From Salinimicrobium sediminis (GTDB lineage Bacteria; Bacteroidota; Bacteroidia; Flavobacteriales; Flavobacteriaceae), in assembly GCF_900215295.1 (NCBI RefSeq), contig NZ_OCMF01000005.1:1-64000 (forward strand): 64,000 nucleotides of DNA. The letters are read 5' to 3'. A program made the translations under genes and the position numbers. This document shows, piece by piece, positions 24,247 through 32,705 of this stretch. Under the pieces are notes generated by a model. That model worked only from the letters and a program-made list of their open reading frames with translations, was not told where the DNA came from and did not search any database. Positions within the stretch are counted from its first letter, which is position 1. Each line of letters starts with the position of its first letter.

Positions 24247-25017
24247 CTACAGAAATTTTACTGTTCCGTTGGAAACGTCATAGAACGCACCCAGGATCTT
24301 GATATCGCCGTTGTTTTCCAATTCAGCAATTATTGGACTTTTCTCCCTCATCTCTTCAATGGTGTGTCTTACATTATTTTTGATCACTGCATTGACGTAG
24401 TCTTCATTTTTAATGCTTCTTTGATCTTCCGGAAATCCATCGGTGATTGCTATTGCGGGTTCTATATGATCCAGTAAAGCTGTGATATTCCCAAGTTTAA
24501 CTCCTTCAATAGCCGATTTTACTGCACCGCAATTCTTATGTCCTAACACCACCAATACTTTTGATCCGGCTACCTTGGTAGCGTATTCCATGCTTCCCAG
24601 CATTTCCGTATCTGCAAAATTTCCTGCAATTCGTCCAACGAAAAGATCTCCTAGCCCCTGATCGAATATTTCTTCGACGGGTACACGGCTGTCAATACAG
24701 GAGAGCACCATTCCTTTTGGATTCTGAGCTTCACCGGTTTGAGCTATTCTGGTTTGCCTGTCCCTTAAAGTAAGGCTGTCCTTAATATATCTTGTATTTC
24801 CTTCATGAAATTCTGCCACAACATCATCAGGTGTCAAGGCATCTCTTTCTTCCGCAGTAAGGACGCGGTCAACGTGTTGTTCCTGTTCATTGTTGTTAAT
24901 TGTTACTTCTGTGTCCTGGGTTTCCTCCACTGGTTCATTCGATTCCCCGGTTTCTCCACATGAGGTGAAAAGGAGGGCGGTAAGAAATATGTAAGTTAAA
25001 AGATTCAGCTTTTTCAT
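24247..25017 (-). CDS. Periplasmic beta-carbonic anhydrase lipoprotein
   Basis: 256 residues from ATG at 25017, chosen because a lipoprotein signal follows (LLFTSC, cysteine 20); the frame is open to 25110. An acidic linker leads to a beta-class carbonic anhydrase domain with zinc ligands C107, H160, C163 and the D109/R111 dyad (SCIDSR, GHKNCGAV). It interconverts CO2 and bicarbonate. Lipidation places it on the periplasmic side or outer membrane, which is less common for beta-class enzymes and may serve bicarbonate supply or pH control. Confidence 0.93.
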   Translation of the reverse strand: MKKLNLLTYIFLTALLFTSCGETGESNEPVEETQDTEVTINNNEQEQHVDRVLTAEERDALTPDDVVAEFHEGNTRYIKDSLTLRDRQTRIAQTGEAQNPKGMVLSCIDSRVPVEEIFDQGLGDLFVGRIAGNFADTEMLGSMEYATKVAGSKVLVVLGHKNCGAVKSAIEGVKLGNITALLDHIEPAIAITDGFPEDQRSIKNEDYVNAVIKNNVRHTIEEMREKSPIIAELENNGDIKILGAFYDVSNGTVKFL

Positions 25018-25111
25018 TGTTTTCTTTTTTATTGATTTACAATAAAATAACTTACTAAAAACATCAAGGAATCTCTGTTTAAGCCTTGCAAAAAGTGACT
25101 TAAACTTCAAT

Positions 25112-25138
25112 AAAAAAAGCGGCTATTAGCCGCTTTTT
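25112..25138 (-). terminator. Terminator after sodC
   Basis: Stem AAAAAGCGGCT / AGCCGCTTTTT with 3-base loop ATT; the T-run on the - strand suits the sodC gene ending at 25162. Confidence 0.85.
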
Positions 25139-25161
25139 GTTAAATTTTCCTATTTCGGAAA

Positions 25162-25764
25162 CTATTCTACGATCTCTGCACAACCTACACGAGAACCTGC
25201 GTCTCCACTAGGTTGAGAAGTGAAATCATCTTCTCCGTCATGCACTATGACAGATTTTCCTAAAATATTCATTTTTTCATCTTCACAACCAATACACCAT
25301 TTATCTGTAGTGAAGGTTATACTTCCGGTACCTTCTGAATTGACATCAAAATTACCAATGTCTCCCCTGTGATAGCCGTTGCTGTCTCCCCACTTTCCGT
25401 GGTCCTCAAAGGTTGGATTCCAGTGACCTCCTGCCGAAGAACCATCATCTGCCGAGCAGTCTGCATTTTCATGAATGTGAATTCCGTGCATTCCTTCTTT
25501 AAGTCCGGATACTTCAGCTGTCATGGTTACTTTTCCATTCTCCTGAGTAAAAACTACCGTTCCTGAAACGTTGCTCCCGCTTCTTGGCTCGATTTGAAGT
25601 GTAAGTTCTTTATTTTCACTAGTGTCATCAGCTCCTGCTTCTTCCTCATTCTGAGTCAGATTAGTGTGCTCATCCACCCTTTCATCAGCTGTTTGATTTT
25701 CATTTTTACAACCGGTAAATACAAGGGCGGCAGAGAAAAGTATTGATAATCCTATTCGTTTCAT
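25162..25764 (-). CDS. sodC: Cu/Zn superoxide dismutase lipoprotein
   Basis: 200 residues. Lipobox ending at cysteine 19, then an acidic linker to about residue 50 and a SodC domain. Metal ligands seen: H96 and H98 (HIHEN), H114 (GGHWNP, bridging), H122, H132 and D135 (YHRGD), H175 (VIVHDGEDD); cysteines at 103 and 195 may form the structural disulfide. It converts superoxide to peroxide and oxygen outside the cytoplasm. Neighbouring carbonic anhydrase is also a periplasmic lipoprotein but has its own promoter region. Confidence 0.94.
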   Translation of the reverse strand: MKRIGLSILFSAALVFTGCKNENQTADERVDEHTNLTQNEEEAGADDTSENKELTLQIEPRSGSNVSGTVVFTQENGKVTMTAEVSGLKEGMHGIHIHENADCSADDGSSAGGHWNPTFEDHGKWGDSNGYHRGDIGNFDVNSEGTGSITFTTDKWCIGCEDEKMNILGKSVIVHDGEDDFTSQPSGDAGSRVGCAEIVE

Positions 25765-25879
25765 ATGGTTAGTTTAAATTGTTAACAAATCTAAATTATA
25801 CCAAAAGGCTTCTACAGCCAAAATATTAAGGAGAGCTTAACAATTTCGGATTCGGTTAAACTACTACTCCCGGAATCAA

Positions 25880-27097
25880 TTAGAGCGTGTTTTCCAGCTT
25901 TGTTTCTATGGTGGATTTGGATGAAAGTGATTTATGTACCGGACATTTATCTGCGATTTCAAGCAACCTTTGTTGTTGCTTTTCATCAAGGTTTCCCCTC
26001 AACACAATCACTCTTTCAAAATGGTCAATTTTAGCACTGCTGCTTTCGCAATTTTCACAGTCTTCGGCGTGAATTTTATGATGATCTACATGAGTTTCCA
26101 CATTTTCAAGATGCCATTTTTTTCGGCGGGCATACATTTGAATGGTCATTGAGGTACAGGCTGCCAATCCTGCCGAAAGATAGTCATAAGGAGAGGGTCC
26201 TAAGTCTTCGCCACCAAAAGAAACAGGTTCATCTGCTATAAAATAATGTCTGCCGGCCCTCATTTGAGTGGTAAAACCCTCTTTTCCAAGATTAGCCGCA
26301 ACCTCATATTCTGTAACCAGTTCTTCGTCTTCAGGGATCTTTAAATAGCGTGAAGCCCAGGAAGCTATTAGGTTTCCCGCATAAATTGAATCTTCTTTAT
26401 TTGTAAGGAGGTGATCTGCCCCATCCAGAGAAACAAAGCTTTTGGGATGCTTAACGCTCCTGTAAAGATCTTCGGCGTTACTTACTTCTACAATTTTGTC
26501 TTGTGGAGAATGCATGAATAAAAACGCCTTTTTTAAGCCCCTCGCAAATTCACTTAAGTTGTGGGTATTTATATCTTCCAGAAAATCCTTTTTTATGGTA
26601 AAATTTCTACCTCCCACATTCACCTCTGCCACACCTTTTTCCCGGATCTCCTCAAGATTAGATCTAAGCAAATGTTTCACATGTACAGGGGAGGAAGGAG
26701 CACCAATGGTCACTACAGCTTTAACCTGGGGCAATTGTGCAGCAGCAAAAATTACAGCGGCGCCACCCAGGGAATGCCCGATTAAAAGGGTAGGAGCGGA
26801 ATATTTTTCTTCCAGGTATTTTGCAGCCGACATAAGGTCTTCCACATTTCCTGAAAAAGTAGTGTCGGCGAAATCCCCGTCGCTTTCTCCAAGACCGGCA
26901 AAATCAAAGCGTAAAACTCCATAGCCATTTTTTGAGAGGGCCCTGGAGATATTCTTTACTGCAAAATAGTTCTTGTTGCAGGTAAAACAATGGGCAAAAA
27001 GCACAAAGCTGTGAGGCTGTTTATTTAGGGGAAGTTCCAGATATCCGGAAAGTTCAATACCTTCGGAATTCTTAAAGGCGATTTTGTTATTGTTCAT
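25880..27097 (-). CDS. Alpha/beta hydrolase fused to OsmC peroxiredoxin
   Basis: 405 residues. Residues 1-250 form an alpha/beta hydrolase with nucleophile S109 (GHSLGG), probable D201 (SPQDKI) and H230 (GADHLL). Residues about 265-405 are an OsmC/Ohr domain with the two reactive cysteines C315 (GLAACTSMT) and C385 (KCPVHKS). The OsmC half should reduce organic hydroperoxides; the hydrolase half may release the oxidised acyl chain from an ester, giving a two-step detoxifier. The fusion is familiar in Flavobacteriia; the order of action is inference. Confidence 0.9.
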   Translation of the reverse strand: MNNNKIAFKNSEGIELSGYLELPLNKQPHSFVLFAHCFTCNKNYFAVKNISRALSKNGYGVLRFDFAGLGESDGDFADTTFSGNVEDLMSAAKYLEEKYSAPTLLIGHSLGGAAVIFAAAQLPQVKAVVTIGAPSSPVHVKHLLRSNLEEIREKGVAEVNVGGRNFTIKKDFLEDINTHNLSEFARGLKKAFLFMHSPQDKIVEVSNAEDLYRSVKHPKSFVSLDGADHLLTNKEDSIYAGNLIASWASRYLKIPEDEELVTEYEVAANLGKEGFTTQMRAGRHYFIADEPVSFGGEDLGPSPYDYLSAGLAACTSMTIQMYARRKKWHLENVETHVDHHKIHAEDCENCESSSAKIDHFERVIVLRGNLDEKQQQRLLEIADKCPVHKSLSSKSTIETKLENTL

Positions 27098-27117
27098 TGG
27101 AGTGGGTGTAATTAAAA

Positions 27118-27228
27118 AAGGCTATTCAAAAAGCATTATTTTGATTCTGTTCAAAAACCTGGGAGATCTTAAGTGGCTCTTCCATAATTTCTGAAGCTCA
27201 GAATTAATATTGCTTTTTAAATAGCCTT
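27118..27228 (-). ncRNA. Candidate 111-nt structured element (stem-loop) in intergenic DNA
   Basis: Arms AAGGCTATTCAAAAAGCA (27118-27135) and TGCTTTTTAAATAGCCTT (27211-27228) pair over 18 bases with one mismatch. The stem partly continues inward, and the loop holds a perfect small hairpin TTCTGA-AGC-TCAGAA. On the - strand the outer stem is followed by a six-T run. It lies between the PRC-barrel stop and the hydrolase-OsmC start. It could be a 3'UTR-derived small RNA, a leader RNA or a small non-autonomous mobile element. Confidence 0.4.
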
Positions 27229-27245
27229 AGTAAAACTTCTAAGGA

Positions 27246-28082
27246 TTATGAGTTTCTGTCTCTGTCCCTGTTTCGGAATCTTTCGTAATCAAATTCTCCT
27301 CTATCATAGAAGGAATCATTATCGGCTATACGACCGGTGTTTCTTTCGGAGTGGGTACCGCTTTCACGCCCTGTAAGGCTGTCACGATCACGATCTGTAT
27401 CTCTGTTTGCAGATCTGCCGGCGATGTGTTCACTATCATCATGTGACAAATCTCTGTCTCTGTCCCTGTTACGATCGGCTTCCTGCATTCTTCTTCTCTC
27501 TTCGTCAAGAGAAGTTTCTCTGCGGGTGGTACCGGTATGAGTTCCGGTAATGTCGGAATCTGTTCTTCCTGTTCCTACATTGCGGTCTCTGTCAAAATCA
27601 CTTCTGTCCCTGTCATTGTCATTTCTATCTCTGTCAAAGTCTCTGTTATAAGACTCAAGAACGACAACTTCATAATCCCGGTCTACATCATATCCTTTTT
27701 CCATTCGCTTGGTCTCGGCAAAGGTCTGGTGATTTAGCCTGTCTGAATAAACATATTTTTCGTCCAGATTTAACCTTGCCATCCCGATAGGTAGAATAAG
27801 ATGATTCTCGCCGTCTTTGTTGATAAACTCATGAACTTCTGAAGATGACTTTCCGTATGGATCGTGGTTTGCATCAATTATAGATTTATCTACCTCTATA
27901 TCCAAATATAAAACTCTCTTTTTCTCCTTACTTACCAGTAGATTATCAACTTTTCCAATGGTGCGGTTATCCACATCTTTTACTGTCCATCCCCTTACAT
28001 CGGGATCATCGCTGTCTACCTTAAAATCTGAAAGTTCATTCAGGTAATACAAATGCTTTCTATGTTCTTTTCTATCTGTCAT
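27246..28082 (-). CDS. PRC-barrel protein with long disordered Asp/Arg-rich tail
   Basis: 278 residues. Residues about 25-75 are a PRC-barrel (DVRGWTVKDVDNRTIGKVDNLLV), and there is a second barrel-like part up to about 150. From about residue 150 onward the chain is low-complexity, dominated by D, R, N, S and T with many DRDR blocks, and presumably disordered. PRC-barrel proteins of this type are stress-associated in flavobacteria. The gene lies 24 bases after the single-helix membrane protein gene, probably in one operon. No catalytic role is evident. Confidence 0.85.
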   Translation of the reverse strand: MTDRKEHRKHLYYLNELSDFKVDSDDPDVRGWTVKDVDNRTIGKVDNLLVSKEKKRVLYLDIEVDKSIIDANHDPYGKSSSEVHEFINKDGENHLILPIGMARLNLDEKYVYSDRLNHQTFAETKRMEKGYDVDRDYEVVVLESYNRDFDRDRNDNDRDRSDFDRDRNVGTGRTDSDITGTHTGTTRRETSLDEERRRMQEADRNRDRDRDLSHDDSEHIAGRSANRDTDRDRDSLTGRESGTHSERNTGRIADNDSFYDRGEFDYERFRNRDRDRNS

Positions 28083-28106
28083 AATTCTCCTGTTTTTTTA
28101 TTTTGA

Positions 28107-28739
28107 TTAGCTCATTTTTTCCAAGACATCACCTGCCTCATCAAAAAACTTTTTTATCTGGTCCTTTTGGTCCAGAGTTGGTGTAGTTGCATTAATATTT
28201 TGCGCAGCCGTTTTAACTTCGGTTACGTCCTGCGATAGATTAGGAAATTTGTCTTTCTGCATCTTTTCCATCACTTCGGCCAACTTAGTTCCTACAGATT
28301 TGATCCTGTTTGCGTGATTTAAAGCCATAGGATCTTGCTGAATTGCCTGGGCATCTGCTCTCACAGCCTGCATATCGGCACTAATGTCATAATTGATTTC
28401 GTCAGCTTTGGCCTGTACGGCGTTCATAAGTTCGATGATCGCATTGTTGGTATATTGATGATCAATACCCATTTTCTCATCATTGTCGATGTAGGCTAGA
28501 TAGCCTTGCACACCTTGTTCAGTGGTACCCAGAGTGTCGTTTTCTGTTTCCCAGGTGGTGGTGTCGGTTTCATCCTCCCATACTGTTCCTTCTTCAACCT
28601 GTTCGGTAGTGGTATCATCCATGTCGTCATCATTGTCGTCATCAGCAAATACTAAAAAGTATAAGAGTGCAAGAATAACGAGAGCCAGGATAATCCACGG
28701 CCAAATTGGTTTTTTCTTTTCGATCTTAATCTCTGCCAT
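28107..28739 (-). CDS. Single-pass membrane protein with acidic linker, unknown function
   Basis: 210 residues. Basic N-terminus then one membrane helix (about 13-31, WIILALVILALLYFLVF), a strongly acidic linker (DDDNDDDMDDTTTEQVEE, 33-50) and a helical C-terminal domain (about 95-210). Orientation N-in, with the helical domain in the periplasm. No family recognised. First gene of a likely operon with the PRC-barrel protein; both look like components of a general stress response. Confidence 0.75.
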   Translation of the reverse strand: MAEIKIEKKKPIWPWIILALVILALLYFLVFADDDNDDDMDDTTTEQVEEGTVWEDETDTTTWETENDTLGTTEQGVQGYLAYIDNDEKMGIDHQYTNNAIIELMNAVQAKADEINYDISADMQAVRADAQAIQQDPMALNHANRIKSVGTKLAEVMEKMQKDKFPNLSQDVTEVKTAAQNINATTPTLDQKDQIKKFFDEAGDVLEKMS

Positions 28740-28896
28740 AATTTTTCTTATTTATTAGTTAGATTATTGACTTTCTAAATTACTCATTTTGAGCCCTATT
28801 TTATTTAAAGCCAGCCTAAACTAATGTTAATTGTGCACTAAAAGGACCAAAAGATTGCAGTTATTCCATCGATTCCCGGAAGTCTTCTTAAATAAT

Positions 28897-29772
28897 TTAA
28901 GGAATTGCAATTTTCATTTTTACTGAAGCGATCTTTGCCCGCACTTCTTTTACATCCCCACGGTATTCTCCATCAATTTGAAAAGGAATATTTTTACTGC
29001 TGGTAATTCTTGCCTCAACTGCAGGAATGATCTCTAAAAAATCTTCGCTAATTTCGACGTCTTCCCTAAAGGTTTGTAGAATTTGAGGAATATTGAATTC
29101 CTTGAAGATGAGGATTTCAAATTTCCCATCATTGTACTTTCCATGTGGATTAATTGTCGCACCGGTTCCATATTTGCGAGCGTTGGCAACAGCAATAAGC
29201 ACAGCCGTACGTTTGAATATTTTTCCATTGGTCTCGATTTCAAATTCAAAGGGGAAATCGCTGTTTATGAGAGTAGGAATACTCTGGATGAGATATCCAA
29301 GTTTACCTCTAATGTTTCCCTCGTGGTAGTTTTTGATCAGGGCAGCATTTAGGCCAATGTCGCTAATGTGTAGACAAAATTCCCCGTTAATCAAGATAAC
29401 ATCAAATTGGGTGTATTTTCCCCCCAGGGCAACTTTCGTAAGCTCAGAAATATCCGCAGGCAGGTCCAGGTTTTCCGCAAGGCCGTTGGCCGAACCTGCC
29501 GGGAAAATTCCAATAACAATATTTTCTGATTGTGTAACTTCAGCGATGAGCTTAATAGTGCCGTCTCCACCCACCGATAAAATACGTTGAGGGGCATAAG
29601 TTTTTACTACATCTTTTAAAGCTTTTTTGTCATTATGACCTGAGGTTTCAAAAAGTCTGAAATCTAATCCTCTTCGACGGACCTCTTCTTCTACTTCTTC
29701 AATAAATACAGATTTGTCTCTGCCTCCCGAAATAGGATTGACAACCATTAAAACCCTATTAAAATCCTTCAT
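28897..29772 (-). CDS. Diacylglycerol/lipid kinase family protein
   Basis: 291 residues from ATG at 29772; upstream in-frame start 29814 gives a non-conserved leader. DAGK catalytic motifs LMVVNPISGG (residues 7-16), LSVGGDGTIKLI and FPAGSANGLAENL are intact, then the beta-sandwich domain with YGTGATINPHG. It is of the YegS/DgkB type, phosphorylating diacylglycerol or another lipid alcohol with ATP. It is divergent from the App1-type phosphatase gene, 64 bases away, whose substrate may be its product. Confidence 0.88.
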   Translation of the reverse strand: MKDFNRVLMVVNPISGGRDKSVFIEEVEEEVRRRGLDFRLFETSGHNDKKALKDVVKTYAPQRILSVGGDGTIKLIAEVTQSENIVIGIFPAGSANGLAENLDLPADISELTKVALGGKYTQFDVILINGEFCLHISDIGLNAALIKNYHEGNIRGKLGYLIQSIPTLINSDFPFEFEIETNGKIFKRTAVLIAVANARKYGTGATINPHGKYNDGKFEILIFKEFNIPQILQTFREDVEISEDFLEIIPAVEARITSSKNIPFQIDGEYRGDVKEVRAKIASVKMKIAIP

Positions 29773-29836
29773 TGTATTGAGCTTGTTGCTAAAAATAGCT
29801 ATTTTACAGAGCACAGGCAGTTAAAATATCTTTAAT

Positions 29837-30799
29837 ATGAAAATGGACATTAAGTTGTACAGGGGCTATGTCAATGACCAGGAGCTGGTTGTCTTTGGAC
29901 ATGTATTTAATTCCTGGGCTCCCGATAAATACGAGATTGATCGCCGTGGATACAGACATGCAAAATCCGTGTATAAAATGTTCACTATTGATCCAGTCAA
30001 AAATGCTACCGTCCAACTGCGCTTTAAAGATCTTGAAGTAGTTACCAAGACTCTGGATGACGGCTACTTCAGGTTTAATATTCCTTATAACAGATTTCTC
30101 GATAGCGGCTGGCATCCTTATTCGGTTTCGTGTAAATTAAACGGAAAAGGAATGGTAGAAAGGGGAGAATTGCTCAAACCTTTCAAAAGTAAACTCGGGA
30201 TTATTTCAGATATTGACGACACCTTTTTAATTTCACATACCCACAATTTTTTTAAAAAGCTCTACGTCATCCTTACCAAGAATATTGATAACCGTGAAAT
30301 TTTTGATGATGTAGTGCCGCATTACCAGGCTTTAAGTCGGGCAGGGCAGGAGGAGGGACAATTCAATTCCTTTTTTTATGTTTCGAGCAGTGAATGGAAT
30401 CTCTATGAATTTATCTTACAGTTTGCAAGAAAACACGAACTTCCCAAAGCTATTATTAAACTTAAGGACATAAAAACCGGGCTGGGAGATTTTCTATTTA
30501 CAGGCCGGGGGGGTCACGACCACAAATTTATAAAGATCAAAGACATTATTTCCTTTTATCCCCAGTTAAGATATGTACTAATGGGGGACGATTCTCAACA
30601 TGATCCCTTTTTGTATGAACGCATCGTCAAAATGTTTCCCGTCAATATTAAAGCTGTTTATATTCGTCAAACCAGCCGAAGACAAAAGGAGAAAGTTATA
30701 GAGGTGCTTGAAAATCTTGAAGACCTGGGGATCGCCACCTGTTACTTTCAGGACAGCGGAACAGCAATTGGGCACTCAAAAAAAATAGGGATCGTTTAG
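29837..30799 (+). CDS. App1-family (DUF2183) phosphatase
   Basis: 320 residues. N-terminal beta domain (about 1-115) then a HAD-like catalytic domain with D125-I-D127-D-T129 (ISDIDDT), a Ser/Thr motif in YVSSSEWNLYEF and the acidic loop LMGDDSQHDPFLY, as in yeast App1 phosphatidate phosphatase. Likely dephosphorylates phosphatidate or a related phospholipid. No membrane helix, so cytosolic or peripheral. Its own promoter region contains TATCTTTA at about 29826. A weak hairpin GGGATC/GATCCC follows at 30787-30806. Confidence 0.85.
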   Translation: MKMDIKLYRGYVNDQELVVFGHVFNSWAPDKYEIDRRGYRHAKSVYKMFTIDPVKNATVQLRFKDLEVVTKTLDDGYFRFNIPYNRFLDSGWHPYSVSCKLNGKGMVERGELLKPFKSKLGIISDIDDTFLISHTHNFFKKLYVILTKNIDNREIFDDVVPHYQALSRAGQEEGQFNSFFYVSSSEWNLYEFILQFARKHELPKAIIKLKDIKTGLGDFLFTGRGGHDHKFIKIKDIISFYPQLRYVLMGDDSQHDPFLYERIVKMFPVNIKAVYIRQTSRRQKEKVIEVLENLEDLGIATCYFQDSGTAIGHSKKIGIV

Positions 30800-30834
30800 A
30801 TCCCCATTTTATTTAATCCTTCGGATGAAAAATT

Positions 30835-32196
30835 TTATTCTCTAAAAGTTCCTGAAGGGAATACTACTACACTTTCATTGCCATTCTTTCCTACAGTGGA
30901 AACCCCAAAAAAGGAATTATCTATCACTATTCCTTTTAAAGTAAATTGATCAACATCTCCAACATACCTGGAGTGTTCCCATTGAGGAGCAGTAGTGTCT
31001 CTCCAGTAGATCTTATATCCTGCTACGTTTTCTCCTGAAACTTTTTCCCATTTTAGTTTTGCTGAAGGTTCCACGATACCTCCAATTTCTACCTTTTTAG
31101 GAGCGGGAGGAGCCCAGGCAAGACTTGCCATATTTATTGCGTTTACTGCAGTTAATTTGGCAGCATAATCAAAACTCACATGTTCTACAACATCTCCATA
31201 CGCTATTCCGTTTTCGGTACGAATATCCTGGTGCTGCTGATCATAGTTTTCATGTGCTTCCATGATCCTTATACCCGCAAAACCTAAATCGTTGAAGGGT
31301 CGGTGATGCCCGCCTCTTCCAAACCTATCCAGCCTGTAAACCATCATTGGGTTCATTTCCGGCATGTAGGTTTCCGTTGTTTTATGCACATAACGTGCAA
31401 GTTGCCTCGATATGCCGTCAACTTCACCTCCATAAAACCTTCTCATGTTTCTTTCTCTCTCAGTTTCAGTAGGAGGTACCGGTTCAGAAAATATCCTGAA
31501 GGTCCTGTTGTCAATAACTCCATCAACACCTTTGATGTTTCCTATCATGTCGTTATTGAAGACCCCTATAATTTCCCAGCCTTTTTCCTTAGCCATTTTT
31601 GCGAAACCCTGACCTCCAAAAAGGCCCTGTTCCTCGCCCGATAATCCCAGGTAAATAATACTGCTTTCAAAATCATAATTTGAAAGCACCCTGGCGGCTT
31701 CCATAACTCCGGCCATTCCGCTGGCGTTATCGTTTGCTCCCGGCGCATCGGTTTCAAAATCCATTGTGTTACTGGCGCGGGAATCTATATCGCCGCTCAT
31801 GATGATGTAACGGTTTGGATACTTTGTACCTTTTTGAATGGCAGCAACATTCACGATCCATGCTTCTTTCGGAATCCTGTTCCCATCATCTGGGGTCACG
31901 AAATCCTTCTGGTAAAAAACATCAAGACAGTCATCACAATTTTTGGAAATACGGTCAAAATCAGCTTTTATGAATCTTCTGGCAGCACCTATTCCCCTGG
32001 TATTTGAAACAGTGTCACTAAAGGTGTTACGGGTGCCGAATCCGGCAAGGGTTCGAATGTCCGCTTCAATACTATCGGCAGAAACTGATGCTATGATGTC
32101 GTAAATTCTTAGATCAACTTGTGGTGGAGCAGCTTCCTGAGCTACACTATTAAAACCTAAAAAGAATAAAGTGGCGAAAAGGGTATTTTTAATCAT
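30835..32196 (-). CDS. M28-family metallopeptidase with C-terminal fibronectin III-like domain
   Basis: 453 residues. Signal peptide 1-20 (NSVAQ), M28 Zn-peptidase domain (about 100-350) and a Fn3-like domain (about 360-453, with LKWEKVSGENVAGYKIYWRD). Zn-site residues: D156 (PGANDNASG), E188/E189 (SGEEQGLFG), D in FNNDMIGN and H in GRGGHHRPFND. The usual first ligand His is replaced: MSGDIDS has D136 where most M28 enzymes have H. It is an exported aminopeptidase or a relative; activity with this ligand set is uncertain. Confidence 0.88.
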   Translation of the reverse strand: MIKNTLFATLFFLGFNSVAQEAAPPQVDLRIYDIIASVSADSIEADIRTLAGFGTRNTFSDTVSNTRGIGAARRFIKADFDRISKNCDDCLDVFYQKDFVTPDDGNRIPKEAWIVNVAAIQKGTKYPNRYIIMSGDIDSRASNTMDFETDAPGANDNASGMAGVMEAARVLSNYDFESSIIYLGLSGEEQGLFGGQGFAKMAKEKGWEIIGVFNNDMIGNIKGVDGVIDNRTFRIFSEPVPPTETERERNMRRFYGGEVDGISRQLARYVHKTTETYMPEMNPMMVYRLDRFGRGGHHRPFNDLGFAGIRIMEAHENYDQQHQDIRTENGIAYGDVVEHVSFDYAAKLTAVNAINMASLAWAPPAPKKVEIGGIVEPSAKLKWEKVSGENVAGYKIYWRDTTAPQWEHSRYVGDVDQFTLKGIVIDNSFFGVSTVGKNGNESVVVFPSGTFRE

Positions 32197-32250
32197 GTTT
32201 TCTGTTTAAATTTCTTTTGCTGTACAAAATACTAAATTAAAGGCAAAAAA

Positions 32251-32272
32251 AAAGCTGCAGGAACTGCAGCTT
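32251..32272 (-). terminator. Terminator after the YtxH-like gene
   Basis: Stem AAGCTGCAG / CTGCAGCTT with a 3-base loop and a nine-T run on the - strand, 22 bases past the stop. Confidence 0.88.
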
Positions 32273-32293
32273 AATATTTCATAAATGAGTCAA

Positions 32294-32560
32294 TTAATAG
32301 ATGATCTTATCATCACCATCAAGGTTGGATTCCAATTGTTTGGATTTCCCCCTCATTTTGGATTTAACTGAATCATATCTGTGAGAAAGGTTATCAGCCA
32401 GGTCATTGTACTTGTTTTTGGCTCCGTACATGTACTCATTGCTTTTTTCTGAAATACTCTTACGTGTGTCCGCTCCTTTTTTAGGGGCGAAAAGTATTCC
32501 TGCTATAGCGCCGATTGCGGCACCTGAAAGTATTCCTGCTAAAATTTTGCCTGTTTTCAT
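32294..32560 (-). CDS. YtxH-domain small membrane protein
   Basis: 88 residues. A Gly/Ala-rich membrane helix (about 5-26; ILAGILSGAAIGAIAGILFAP) is followed directly by KKGADTRKSISEKSNEY, the YtxH signature, and a charged amphipathic tail. YtxH proteins are general stress proteins of unknown mechanism. Monocistronic, with a strong terminator. Fits with neighbouring stress genes (trehalose, PRC-barrel). Confidence 0.9.
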   Translation of the reverse strand: MKTGKILAGILSGAAIGAIAGILFAPKKGADTRKSISEKSNEYMYGAKNKYNDLADNLSHRYDSVKSKMRGKSKQLESNLDGDDKIIY

Positions 32561-32705
32561 GTTGATTTGTTTTCTTTTTGAACAATAGTTAAATATCTTG
32601 CTAAGATACTTCTAATTAAAGGTGTTGTAAGGTTATCCTTAGTTAAGTTTGCTATAAAAATCCTTAATTTTTTAGCTGATTTTTAACAAGATTTTCCTGA
32701 AATCT

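Noticed and set aside
24247-25110. Longer carbonic anhydrase start at 25110
   Set aside because: The extension is basic, crosses the terminator of sodC and would mask the lipoprotein signal that begins at 25017.
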